From Staphylococcus simiae (GTDB taxonomy: Bacteria; Bacillota; Bacilli; Staphylococcales; Staphylococcaceae), in the NCBI RefSeq assembly GCF_002902085.1, contig NZ_PPQR01000009.1, positions 1 through 49,725 of the forward strand: a stretch of DNA of 49,725 nucleotides. Direction: 5' to 3'. Positions within the stretch are counted from its first letter, which is position 1, and each line of letters begins with the position of its first letter. A program made the translations under genes and the position numbers. Below are positions 24,792 to 32,031 of the stretch, in pieces. Under the pieces are notes generated by a model that saw only the letters and a list, made by a program, of their open reading frames with translations, was not told the origin of the DNA and ran no database searches.

Positions 24792-26174
24792 TTAGTTTGA
24801 AACTTCATCTCTTTTTTTCATTGTTTTGAAATACCATATAAAAATTGTGACATATATAACTATTGATATAGTGGCAAAAATTATTAAGCTTATATCCATA
24901 GTATTCCAAGCTTTACCAATTAGTATTCCAAGCATTTTTTCTACAGGATCAGAATCAACGGAAGAAAATAATTGGTTTTTAGATAATCCATCTGGAAACT
25001 CTCCAATTTTTTTAGAAGTTTCTGTTAAAAATTTAGATATTAGAGTTGCTGCCCATAGAAATAAAGGTAAAAGTATAGTTCCAATTATTGTCATTCTTAT
25101 GACTTTTCCTTTAGTTATTAAAAGTAATGCAGGGGCTAAGATAGTTAACAAAATACCACCTAAAGGCAGGACTTTGTTACCAGGTAAAATCATGGCAATT
25201 AGCAATAAAATTGGAGCTAAAATATTTATTACTGCCCATAATTCTGCACTAGAAGCAAGTATAGGCCAATCAATACCAATGTATAATTTTCGACCTTTCA
25301 ATCTAGTTTCCATTATGTTACTAATTTTTTTTGATAGAGGCTCGATTGCTGGTCCAAACCAACCACCAATAAAAGTAAATAATTCTAATACTACACCAGT
25401 AGTAAATGCTAAGGTAAGGATTTCTTTAATAGGTTGTTGTCCTAGTAATCCAATAAAAGTTCCAAGATAAATACCTATTGCGAATTTACTACCCCAAAAA
25501 CCAATTTTTTCATTTAAAGTTTCAGCGTTGAAATCGAATTTATCTATAATTGGGATAAATTTATCGATTAATTTATCTAATATTAATACAAAAGGCGCAA
25601 TTAAAAGAGAAGGGTGAGCAGTTGTAGTAACATTATCTTTATTATAATTCAAAATATAATTTATAGATGGTTTTAAAACATCAGAATTTTTTAAAGTTAA
25701 TGAGTAAATGCCAATTACAAAAATGGATGTTAATACAATATTGTTACTATAATATTGCATTAAAAGTCCTAAAACTGAAATATTCCATATATTAAACAAA
25801 TCTACATTTAAAGTTTTTGTTTTGTTTAAAAATAAAAGTGCTAAATTTGTCACAGAACAAATAAATGCAAAATATAGTGTGTATAAAGACCCCCAAGTTA
25901 TAACAGCCAATGGAGCCCAACCTAAATCAGTGATACTTAAATCTACTCCAGAAGATTTAACAAATGAATTTAAAGCTGGACCTAAAGTATTAGTGAGTAA
26001 AGAAATAGCTGCAGTCATACCGGTTAATGCAATAGCCATTCTTATACCACTCTCAAGAGATTTAGAGACACTAACTCCAAATATTAAACATAGAAGTGTA
26101 ATAACTACAAACATTATTCCAGGACCGCCTAGACCAATAAACCATTCAAAAACACTATTAATTAAATTTATCAT
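24792..26174 (-). CDS. Galactitol-type PTS EIIC, orphan
   Basis: 460 residues with about ten membrane segments of the galactitol (GatC) EIIC family, with the typical IGIDWPILASSAELWAV near residue 285 and GGWFGPAIEPLSKK near 255. EIIC forms the membrane channel for a PTS sugar and needs EIIA and EIIB partners of the same family; none is encoded in the window, so it is orphan here or takes partners encoded elsewhere. It is read away from the rest of the islet. Start chosen at 26174, after AAAGGAG; a frame start at 26195 lies within the operator. Confidence 0.82.
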   Translation of the reverse strand: MINLINSVFEWFIGLGGPGIMFVVITLLCLIFGVSVSKSLESGIRMAIALTGMTAAISLLTNTLGPALNSFVKSSGVDLSITDLGWAPLAVITWGSLYTLYFAFICSVTNLALLFLNKTKTLNVDLFNIWNISVLGLLMQYYSNNIVLTSIFVIGIYSLTLKNSDVLKPSINYILNYNKDNVTTTAHPSLLIAPFVLILDKLIDKFIPIIDKFDFNAETLNEKIGFWGSKFAIGIYLGTFIGLLGQQPIKEILTLAFTTGVVLELFTFIGGWFGPAIEPLSKKISNIMETRLKGRKLYIGIDWPILASSAELWAVINILAPILLLIAMILPGNKVLPLGGILLTILAPALLLITKGKVIRMTIIGTILLPLFLWAATLISKFLTETSKKIGEFPDGLSKNQLFSSVDSDPVEKMLGILIGKAWNTMDISLIIFATISIVIYVTIFIWYFKTMKKRDEVSN

Positions 26175-26220
26175 ATATACAACTCCTTTTTGCAATCGGT
26201 TACAAAAACGAGTTGTATAT
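26175..26220. promoter_or_regulatory. Operator inside an inverted repeat at the EIIC start
   Basis: TTTTGCAATCGGTTACAAAA (26187-26206) is a LacI-type palindrome and differs from the CcpA cre consensus at one position. It is flanked by an exact 11-bp inverted repeat (ATATACAACTC 26175-26185, GAGTTGTATAT 26210-26220). In the EIIC transcript the inner arm contains part of the Shine-Dalgarno and touches the start codon, so the mRNA could hide its own ribosome-binding site. Confidence 0.55.
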
Positions 26221-26287
26221 AGCTTAAATTAAAAATATTATTAATACAATACCAATTGACTAAAAATTAAAAAAATTTTACGATATA

Positions 26288-26301
26288 TGTAATCGGTTAC
26301 A
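26288..26301. promoter_or_regulatory. cre/LacI-type operator upstream of the ribokinase gene
   Basis: TGTAATCGGTTACA fits the cre consensus TGWAANCGNTNWCA at all 14 positions. It may bind CcpA, the islet's own LacI protein, or both. Confidence 0.65.
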
Positions 26302-26424
26302 AAATGAGTTGAAAGACTATAAAATATTTTTGGAAAGCTGGATTAGTTGTATAGATGCTAAGAACAAAATAAATTTATTGAAAAGGAACTATATAACTAT
26401 AAAAATAGGAAGGATGCTATCAAA

Positions 26425-27354
26425 ATGGAAAATGAGATATTAACTTTTGGAAGTATAAATCAAGATATTTTTATTAAAACGAGTGATTACCCTAATCAAG
26501 GTGACACAGTTTGGGTTAAAGATATAGAGTATCAACCTGGTGGTAAAGGTGCGAACCAAGCCATTGCGCTAGCTAGATTAGGATGTAATGTAAAATTTAT
26601 TGGTGCTGTTGGTGATGATACTAGCGGAAATAATATGATTTCCAACTTGAAATTCAGTGGTGTAGATACAAAGTATGTATCTAAAGTATCTGAAGTTAGA
26701 ACGGGTAATTTTATAGTTATATTAGACAAAAGTGCTGAAAATACAATGTTAGGAACACTTGGAGCTAATAAATATATAGATAAACAGCAGTTAGAAAAAG
26801 CATTTGAAGAAGTAAAATCAAGATATTTTTTATTACAATTAGAAACTAACAGTTCAGCAATTGAATATTCTTTAAAGCTTGCTAGAGAAAAAAATATGAT
26901 AGTAATTTTAGACCCGGCTCCTGTTGATGGCTATAAAGAAAAATATTTGAAATACGTAGATATTATAACTCCAAATCAACAAGAGGCAGAAAAAATAAGT
27001 GGAATTAAAGTTAATGACAAAGAGAGTGCTATACAGGCTGCACACATCATCTATAAAAAAGGAGTAGGTAATGTAATCGTGAAATTAGGTAAACAAGGGT
27101 CTATATTTTATGATGGTAATAAAAGTACCTTTATACCAGCTTATAAAGTAAATGCTGTAAACACAGTAGGTGCTGGAGATGTTTTTGTCGCTGCATTAAC
27201 CTCATATTTATCTTTGCATAATAATGAATGTATGGAGGAAGCAATTAAATATGCAACAGCTGCTTCTGCTATAAAAGTTAGTGGAAGAAAGACACAGAGC
27301 GCAATACCCACTGATGAAGAAGTTTTAAAATTTATAAAAAATTATACCTTGTAA
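26425..27354 (+). CDS. rbsK: Ribokinase family sugar kinase
   Basis: 309 residues, normal for ribokinase. It has the sugar-binding GGKGANQAIALARLG (about residues 38-52), the PfkB motif and the catalytic NTVGAGDVFVAALTSY (about 246-261) with the base Asp. It phosphorylates a sugar with ATP, most likely ribose to ribose-5-phosphate, whose isomer is the substrate of RpiB. In a PTS-fed allose pathway it would not be needed, so it may serve sugar entering unphosphorylated or another pentose. Start after AGGAAGGATGC. First gene of the rightward operon. Confidence 0.87.
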   Translation: MENEILTFGSINQDIFIKTSDYPNQGDTVWVKDIEYQPGGKGANQAIALARLGCNVKFIGAVGDDTSGNNMISNLKFSGVDTKYVSKVSEVRTGNFIVILDKSAENTMLGTLGANKYIDKQQLEKAFEEVKSRYFLLQLETNSSAIEYSLKLAREKNMIVILDPAPVDGYKEKYLKYVDIITPNQQEAEKISGIKVNDKESAIQAAHIIYKKGVGNVIVKLGKQGSIFYDGNKSTFIPAYKVNAVNTVGAGDVFVAALTSYLSLHNNECMEEAIKYATAASAIKVSGRKTQSAIPTDEEVLKFIKNYTL

Positions 27355-27388
27355 ATTTTAAATAGGTATGATAACTTAGAGTCAAATG

Positions 27389-27425
27389 TGAGTAATCGTT
27401 TACCCAATGAGTAAACGATTACTCA
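27389..27425 (+). promoter_or_regulatory. 15-bp inverted repeat with two operator-like cores before alsE
   Basis: TGAGTAATCGTTTAC (27389-27403) and GTAAACGATTACTCA (27411-27425) are exact inverted repeats around a 7-base loop. Each arm carries a GTAATCG/GTTTAC-type core close to the islet operators. In RNA it forms a strong hairpin ending at the AAAGGAGGT of the next gene. No T run follows, so it is not a terminator. Confidence 0.6.
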
Positions 27426-27439
27426 AAGGAGGTAAACTT

Positions 27440-28108
27440 ATGAATAAAAAAAATGAATTTTTTCCTTCAATGATGTGTGCCAACTTTGCTAACTTGAAAA
27501 AAGAAATAAAAACCTTAGATGATGCTAATGTTGATGGTTTTCATGTTGATATTATGGATGGTCAGTATGTGCCAAATTTCGGTATGGGGCTTCAAGATTT
27601 AAAAACTATACGTAAAGAAACAGATAATTTAGTAGATGTTCATTTAATGATTAATGATCCATCAAATTATATTGATTTTTTTGCTAATGAAGGTGTAGAT
27701 ATCATTTATTTTCATCCTGATACTGATAAACAACCTGCAAGAACTGTACAAAAAATTCAACAAAACAATATTCAAGCTGGAATTGCAATTAATCCAGATA
27801 TTTCAATTGAAACTATTAAACCTTTGTTGAATTTAGTAGACAAAGTTCTGGTAATGACTGTTAATCCAGGTTTTTCAGGACAAAAATATTTAGAATTTGT
27901 AAATGAAAAAATTGGTATATTAACTTCGGATGAATATTTAAAGCATTATAACTTTGAAGTATTCGTTGATGGTGCTATTTCTCCTAGTGAGATCGAATAT
28001 TTAAGAACAATGGGTGTAAAAGGATTTGTTTTGGGAACTTCAACGCTATTTAACAAGGAAGATTCTTATAAAACAATAATTGAAAAATTAAAAAAAGGAG
28101 AAAATTAA
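27440..28108 (+). CDS. alsE: D-allulose-6-phosphate 3-epimerase-like
   Basis: 222-residue TIM barrel of the ribulose-phosphate 3-epimerase superfamily. It keeps the metal and catalytic residues (DGFHVDIMDGQYVPNF about 30-45; DVHLMI; FVDGAIS). Several motifs are those of AlsE and not of ordinary Rpe: PSMMCANF (Rpe PSILSADF), VMTVNPGFSGQ (Rpe VMSVNPGFGGQ) and GTSTLF (Rpe GSAVF). With RpiB and a PTS next to it, converting allulose-6-phosphate to fructose-6-phosphate is likely. The start is set by AAAGGAGGT; an upstream frame start at 27407 falls in the hairpin. Confidence 0.82.
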   Translation: MNKKNEFFPSMMCANFANLKKEIKTLDDANVDGFHVDIMDGQYVPNFGMGLQDLKTIRKETDNLVDVHLMINDPSNYIDFFANEGVDIIYFHPDTDKQPARTVQKIQQNNIQAGIAINPDISIETIKPLLNLVDKVLVMTVNPGFSGQKYLEFVNEKIGILTSDEYLKHYNFEVFVDGAISPSEIEYLRTMGVKGFVLGTSTLFNKEDSYKTIIEKLKKGEN

Positions 28109-28110
28109 TT

Positions 28111-28560
28111 ATGAAAATAGGTATTGGTAATGATCATGTAGGCATTGAATTGAAACCAATAATAAAAAGTTATTTAGAAGAATTAGGCTATGAAGTTATT
28201 GATTTTGGTGCTCATAGTAATGAAAGAACTGATTATCCTGAATATGGGAAAACAGTGGGAGAAGCAGTTATAAATAATAAAGTAGATTTAGGTATTTTGA
28301 TTTGTGGAACAGGCGTGGGTATTTCAATTGCAGCAAATAAAGTTAAAGGAATAAGAGCAGTGGTGTGTAGTGATCCATATACAGCTAAACTATCTAGAGA
28401 GCATAATAATACTAACGTATTGGCATTTGGTTCAAGGGTTATCGGTAGTGAATTGGCAAAAATGATTGTGAGAGAATGGTTAGAAGCTGAATTTGAAGGT
28501 GGAAGACATCAAAATCGTATTAATTCTATAGCTGATATTGAACAAGAATATATTTGTTAA
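28111..28560 (+). CDS. rpiB: RpiB-type isomerase (ribose-5-P / allose-6-P)
   Basis: 149 residues. It has the LacAB/RpiB signature: IGNDHVGIELK at the start, ILICGTGVGISIAANKVKG (about residues 66-84) and the active-site Cys, then HNNTNVLAFGSRVIG. In E. coli RpiB acts on both ribose-5-phosphate and allose-6-phosphate. Here, between an AlsE-like epimerase and a PTS, allose-6-phosphate to allulose-6-phosphate is the best assignment. It starts two bases after the epimerase stop. A short intercistronic hairpin follows. Confidence 0.9.
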   Translation: MKIGIGNDHVGIELKPIIKSYLEELGYEVIDFGAHSNERTDYPEYGKTVGEAVINNKVDLGILICGTGVGISIAANKVKGIRAVVCSDPYTAKLSREHNNTNVLAFGSRVIGSELAKMIVREWLEAEFEGGRHQNRINSIADIEQEYIC

Positions 28561-28564
28561 ATCT

Positions 28565-28590
28565 ATAATATGGGGTTTTCCCCATATTAT
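28565..28590 (+). promoter_or_regulatory. Intercistronic hairpin rpiB-EIIBCA
   Basis: ATAATATGGGG (28565-28575) and CCCCATATTAT (28580-28590) form a perfect 11-bp stem with a TTTT loop, without a following T run. It may separate the stability of the two parts of the mRNA. Confidence 0.6.
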
Positions 28591-28613
28591 ATTTAAAGAA
28601 AAGGGTGATTAAT

Positions 28614-30476
28614 ATGGACTATAAAGTAGTAGCTGAATTAATTTTAAATGAAATAGGTGGTTCAGAGAATATTAACTCTGTTACACATTGTGCGACTAGG
28701 TTAAGATTTAGGTTAAAAGATGAAAGCAAAGTGAATGAACAAAATTTAAATGATTCTAATGAAGTGATACAAGCTTTTAGTAAGGGTGGCCAATATCAAG
28801 TTATTATTGGTACAGAAGTTTCAAAAGTATATAAAGAGTTAGTTAATTTAAGTAACGTAGAAAATTCGAATGAAGAAAGCAATGAAGAAAAAGGAAAATT
28901 AATATCACGATTTTTCAACACCATTTCGGGGATATTCACACCACTCTTACCGGCATTAGCGGGTGCTGGTATATTAAGAGGTTTATTATTGTTAATTAAC
29001 CAACTTGGATGGTTAAGTGAAAAATCGGGAACTTATGTAATCTTGTCGGCAGCATCAATGTCTGTCTTTTATTTTTTACCTATTATGTTAGCGTTTACAT
29101 CAGCGCAGAGATTTAAAGTCAATCCATATATTGCAGCAGTCATTGGTGCATCATTAATTCATCCAGATTTGATCAATTTATTAGGTAAAGATGGAAATGT
29201 TGCTACTACCTCTTTCTTAGGTATACCTATCATTTTAATGAATTACTCATCGACTGTTATACCAGCAATTTTAGCAATATGGGTATATTCCTACCTTGAA
29301 AAGTTTTTGGAAAAATACATATGGAAAAGTGTACAAATTATTTTTGTGCCTCTAATTTCATTAGTTGTAATTGTTCCAGTAACTGTTGGATTGTTTGGTC
29401 CTTTTGGTGTTTATGTTGGTGAAGGAATAGCAAATGGAATAAATTGGTTGAGTGAATCAAATGGATGGATAACGGGACTCGTAGTTGGTGGTATTTGGAA
29501 CGTATTTGTTGTATTTGGCTTACAATGGGCAGTTAATCCAATAATGATTAGTAATATAAGTACATTAGGATTTGATAAGATAGTACCATTAACTGCAGCG
29601 GCTAACTTTGGTATTGCGGGCGCAACTTTTGCAGTGTTGTTAAAATCTAAAAATAAAAAAATGAAATCATTTAGTTTATCTGCATTATTATCAATATTTT
29701 TTGCAGGTATTACTGAACCGGCTATTTATGGTGTGGCAATGAAATTGAAAAAACCGTTTATAGGAGCTCTAATTGGAGGAGCAATAGGAGGTGCATATTT
29801 AGGCGGAATGGGAGTTAAGTCATATGCATTTGTATTTGGTGGTCTTACTACTTTACCAGCATTTGTAGGATCAACTTTTATACATTATATTATAGGATTA
29901 ACAATATGCTTTATAACAGGAGCTTTGGCTACTTATATATTAGGGTTTGAAGATGTTAGTTTAAATACAAGAAAAACTGAGAACAGTAAAGAAAAAAATG
30001 AAAGACAAGTTGAAAAATCAGAAAATATTTTTAGTCCTATTAATGGCAAGATAAAGCAATTAAATGAAATAAAAGACGGCGTATTTTCAGAAGGAATATT
30101 AGGAGAAGGGATTGCAATATTACCAACAGATGGAAAAGTATTTGCTCCCGCTAATGGAGAACTTACAACATTGTTTCCAACCAAGCATGCATACGGATTG
30201 ACTTTAGACAATGGTGCTGAAATACTTGTACATATTGGAATCAATACAGTAGAATTAAATGGAGAATACTTTAATACTTTCGTTAAACAAGGTCAATATG
30301 TTAAACAAGGAGATTTATTAGCAGAGTTCAATTTAGAAAAAATAAAAGAAAAATTTGATATTGTTACGCCAATATTATTGACCAATAAAGGTGATTATAA
30401 ATTATACTTGGAAAATAAAAATGGAGAAGTATCAAATAACGATATAATATTTAAAGTTGAAATAGCAAAAGATTAA
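28614..30476 (+). CDS. PTS EIIBCA, beta-glucoside/glucose superfamily
   Basis: 620 residues in the order EIIB-EIIC-EIIA. EIIB has the phosphocysteine in SVTHCATRLRFRL (about residues 22-34). EIIC (about 100-450) has about ten membrane segments with GITEPAIYGVAMK. EIIA (about 480-610) has the phosphohistidine segment LVHIGINTVELNG. It brings in and phosphorylates a sugar at C6. The BCA order is that of beta-glucoside-type enzymes; the neighbours suggest D-allose and not a glucoside, because no phospho-beta-glucosidase is present. The start at 28614 follows AAGGGTGATTA. Confidence 0.9.
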   Translation: MDYKVVAELILNEIGGSENINSVTHCATRLRFRLKDESKVNEQNLNDSNEVIQAFSKGGQYQVIIGTEVSKVYKELVNLSNVENSNEESNEEKGKLISRFFNTISGIFTPLLPALAGAGILRGLLLLINQLGWLSEKSGTYVILSAASMSVFYFLPIMLAFTSAQRFKVNPYIAAVIGASLIHPDLINLLGKDGNVATTSFLGIPIILMNYSSTVIPAILAIWVYSYLEKFLEKYIWKSVQIIFVPLISLVVIVPVTVGLFGPFGVYVGEGIANGINWLSESNGWITGLVVGGIWNVFVVFGLQWAVNPIMISNISTLGFDKIVPLTAAANFGIAGATFAVLLKSKNKKMKSFSLSALLSIFFAGITEPAIYGVAMKLKKPFIGALIGGAIGGAYLGGMGVKSYAFVFGGLTTLPAFVGSTFIHYIIGLTICFITGALATYILGFEDVSLNTRKTENSKEKNERQVEKSENIFSPINGKIKQLNEIKDGVFSEGILGEGIAILPTDGKVFAPANGELTTLFPTKHAYGLTLDNGAEILVHIGINTVELNGEYFNTFVKQGQYVKQGDLLAEFNLEKIKEKFDIVTPILLTNKGDYKLYLENKNGEVSNNDIIFKVEIAKD

Positions 30477-30506
30477 TGTAGGATTGCATGTCTAAGGAGT
30501 AATACG

Positions 30507-31508
30507 GTGGCTAAGAAAAATTTGTCTATTAAAGAAATTGCTGAAATCAGTGGAGTGTCAGTAGCAACTGTTTCAAGAGTAATTAATCAAAATGGTAGAT
30601 TTTCAAAAGAAACAGAGGAAAAAGTTTTAAATGTTATCAAAGAAAATAATTATAAAACAAATTTAATTGCTAAAAGCTTAAGAGTTCGTCAAACTAATAC
30701 AATAGGTATAATTGTTCCAGATATTAAAAATGAATTTTTTGCTACAATTGTTTCTGAAATAGAAGAATATTTTTTTGAAAAGGAAAATTTTACAGTTTTT
30801 ATCTGTAATACCAATAGTGATAAAGAAAAAGAACTGGATTATTTAGCAAGTTTGGATGCTAAAGGTGTTGATGGATTAATATATATATCAGGTTATGATG
30901 ACACATTATACACTTCAGTGAGAAGAGATATACCAATTGTTTGTATTGATAGAAAACCTAAAAAATCTAAAGATATTGTAATTGTTGAATCTGACAATTT
31001 TGATGGTGGTTTTAAAGCTACGAATTTTCTTTTGGAAGGTGGATGTAAAAATATAGTAGTAGTTAAAGGTGAACAAGAAATTTCTACAAGTGTAGATAGA
31101 TTTAATGGCTATGTAGAAGCATTAAAAATGAAGAATGTTGAATTAGATGAGAAATTAATAATAAATCTTAAAAAAACTCATTTTTCAGAATCACGAAAAG
31201 CTATTCAGCATCTAATTAATAGTAATATCTCATTTGATGGAATCTTTGCTTTGAATGATTGGTTAGCTCTAGGAGCATTATATGCATTAAAAGATAATAA
31301 TATAAATGTACCTAAAGATGTTAAAATTATTGGTTTTGATAACGTGTCTATTGGTAAATATAGCTATCCAAGTATTACTACAGTTAATCAGGATAAAAGA
31401 AAAATGGGATATGTTGCTGCTGAAAAATTAGTTAAATTGATGCGAAAATCTTTAAAAGACAATCATATTATTTTACCTGTGAGCATTATTAATAGAGAAA
31501 CTACTTAA
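30507..31508 (+). CDS. LacI-family regulator of the islet
   Basis: 333 residues with GTG start after TAAGGAGT. The N-terminal helix-turn-helix reads SIKEIAEISGVSVATVSRVI, then a hinge (KSLRVRQTNTIGIIVPDI) and a periplasmic-binding-like domain (about 65-330). It should repress the islet through the GTAATCG/GTTTAC-type operators. The last codons (ACT ACT TAA) fall in the right repeat copy, so its stop codon is borrowed from the lctP tail read in another frame. The length is still normal for the family, so at most a few residues were changed. Confidence 0.92.
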   Translation: MAKKNLSIKEIAEISGVSVATVSRVINQNGRFSKETEEKVLNVIKENNYKTNLIAKSLRVRQTNTIGIIVPDIKNEFFATIVSEIEEYFFEKENFTVFICNTNSDKEKELDYLASLDAKGVDGLIYISGYDDTLYTSVRRDIPIVCIDRKPKKSKDIVIVESDNFDGGFKATNFLLEGGCKNIVVVKGEQEISTSVDRFNGYVEALKMKNVELDEKLIINLKKTHFSESRKAIQHLINSNISFDGIFALNDWLALGALYALKDNNINVPKDVKIIGFDNVSIGKYSYPSITTVNQDKRKMGYVAAEKLVKLMRKSLKDNHIILPVSIINRETT

Positions 31509-31722
31509 AATGACACTTAAATACAGTATCGGCTTTGCAATATTTATCTGTATTTGGACATACATCCTAACATTGATATTCTAAAATATAATATTTAGGA
31601 AAGTTAAGTTGTGAACACTATATAATAGAAGGTATGCGTTTGTAGTGAATCGTATGACTGTACAAATTAAAGAGACATCCCTTGTACCGTGAATGAAAAT
31701 GGTACAAGGGATGTTTTTGTTA
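31500..31722 (+). repeat. 223-bp direct repeat, right copy
   Basis: Gap-free copy of 24479-24701 with 5 mismatches. It contains the last 28 codons of lctP (31501-31584) with its stop, spacer and terminator (31676-31718). Divergence begins at both ends abruptly. Confidence 0.97.
31501..31584 (+). pseudogene. lctP: lctP C-terminal remnant in the right repeat
   Basis: The last 28 lctP codons including TAA, in the lctP frame and with only synonymous changes. It has no start or upstream part and is out of frame with lacI. Confidence 0.9.
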
Positions 31723-32031
31723 TATGTAAAGAAAGAGAAATTATTATAAATTGGCGAAGCTAAGAATGTTGTGAGTGAATAGATGATTAAAAGATAGTTT
31801 AATCACTATTAACTTTACATTTATACTGAGAATCACTATTTAAGCTTGAACTTAAAACGATTGTTGGTATTTAAAAAAATAAAGGCTCATTGTCAAATTC
31901 GATTGATGTATAAATTTTGAATCGAATTTATTATTGAGCCAAATAAAAAAGCGAATTCCAGTTGCATGATGTATCGACGTAACAGTCATCATAACGGAAT
32001 TCGCTTTTTATTATGCAATTATTGTTAAATA
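31723..32031. other. Gene-free stretch with two strong hairpins
   Basis: Hairpin 1 (about 31884-31940): GGCTCA...TGAGCC outer pair and AAATTCGATT/GAATCGAATTT inner arms. Hairpin 2 (about 31945-32015): AAAAAAGCGAATTCC and GGAATTCGCTTTTTATT arms with a 36-base inner part that pairs again (GATGATG-like/CATCAT). Hairpin 2 probably ends the tcaA-like transcript from the right. No reading frame is seen. Confidence 0.6.

Larger units (their letters stand above)
24479..31722. mobile_element. Sugar-utilisation islet bounded by 223-bp direct repeats
   Basis: Between the two repeat copies lie six sugar genes (PTS EIIC, ribokinase, AlsE-like epimerase, RpiB, PTS EIIBCA, LacI). One repeat unit plus the islet spans 7,021 bp. 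No integrase, transposase or terminal inverted repeats are present, so insertion by homologous exchange with a related chromosome is the best explanation. Recombination between the copies would remove the islet cleanly and leave lctP intact. Confidence 0.8.

Noticed and set aside
24826..26232. Two plus-strand frames (24826-25470 and 25822-26232) opposite the galactitol-type EIIC
   Set aside because: Mirror frames of a clear membrane protein; no start signals.
28614..30476. Beta-glucoside uptake as role of the PTS
   Set aside because: The EII is of that superfamily, but no phospho-beta-glucosidase or antiterminator gene accompanies it, whereas RpiB and an AlsE-like epimerase do.
24479..31722. 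Target-site duplication by a transposon or integrase
   Set aside because: The repeat is far too long for a transposition duplication, carries synonymous differences that need separate history as lctP, and no recombinase is encoded.
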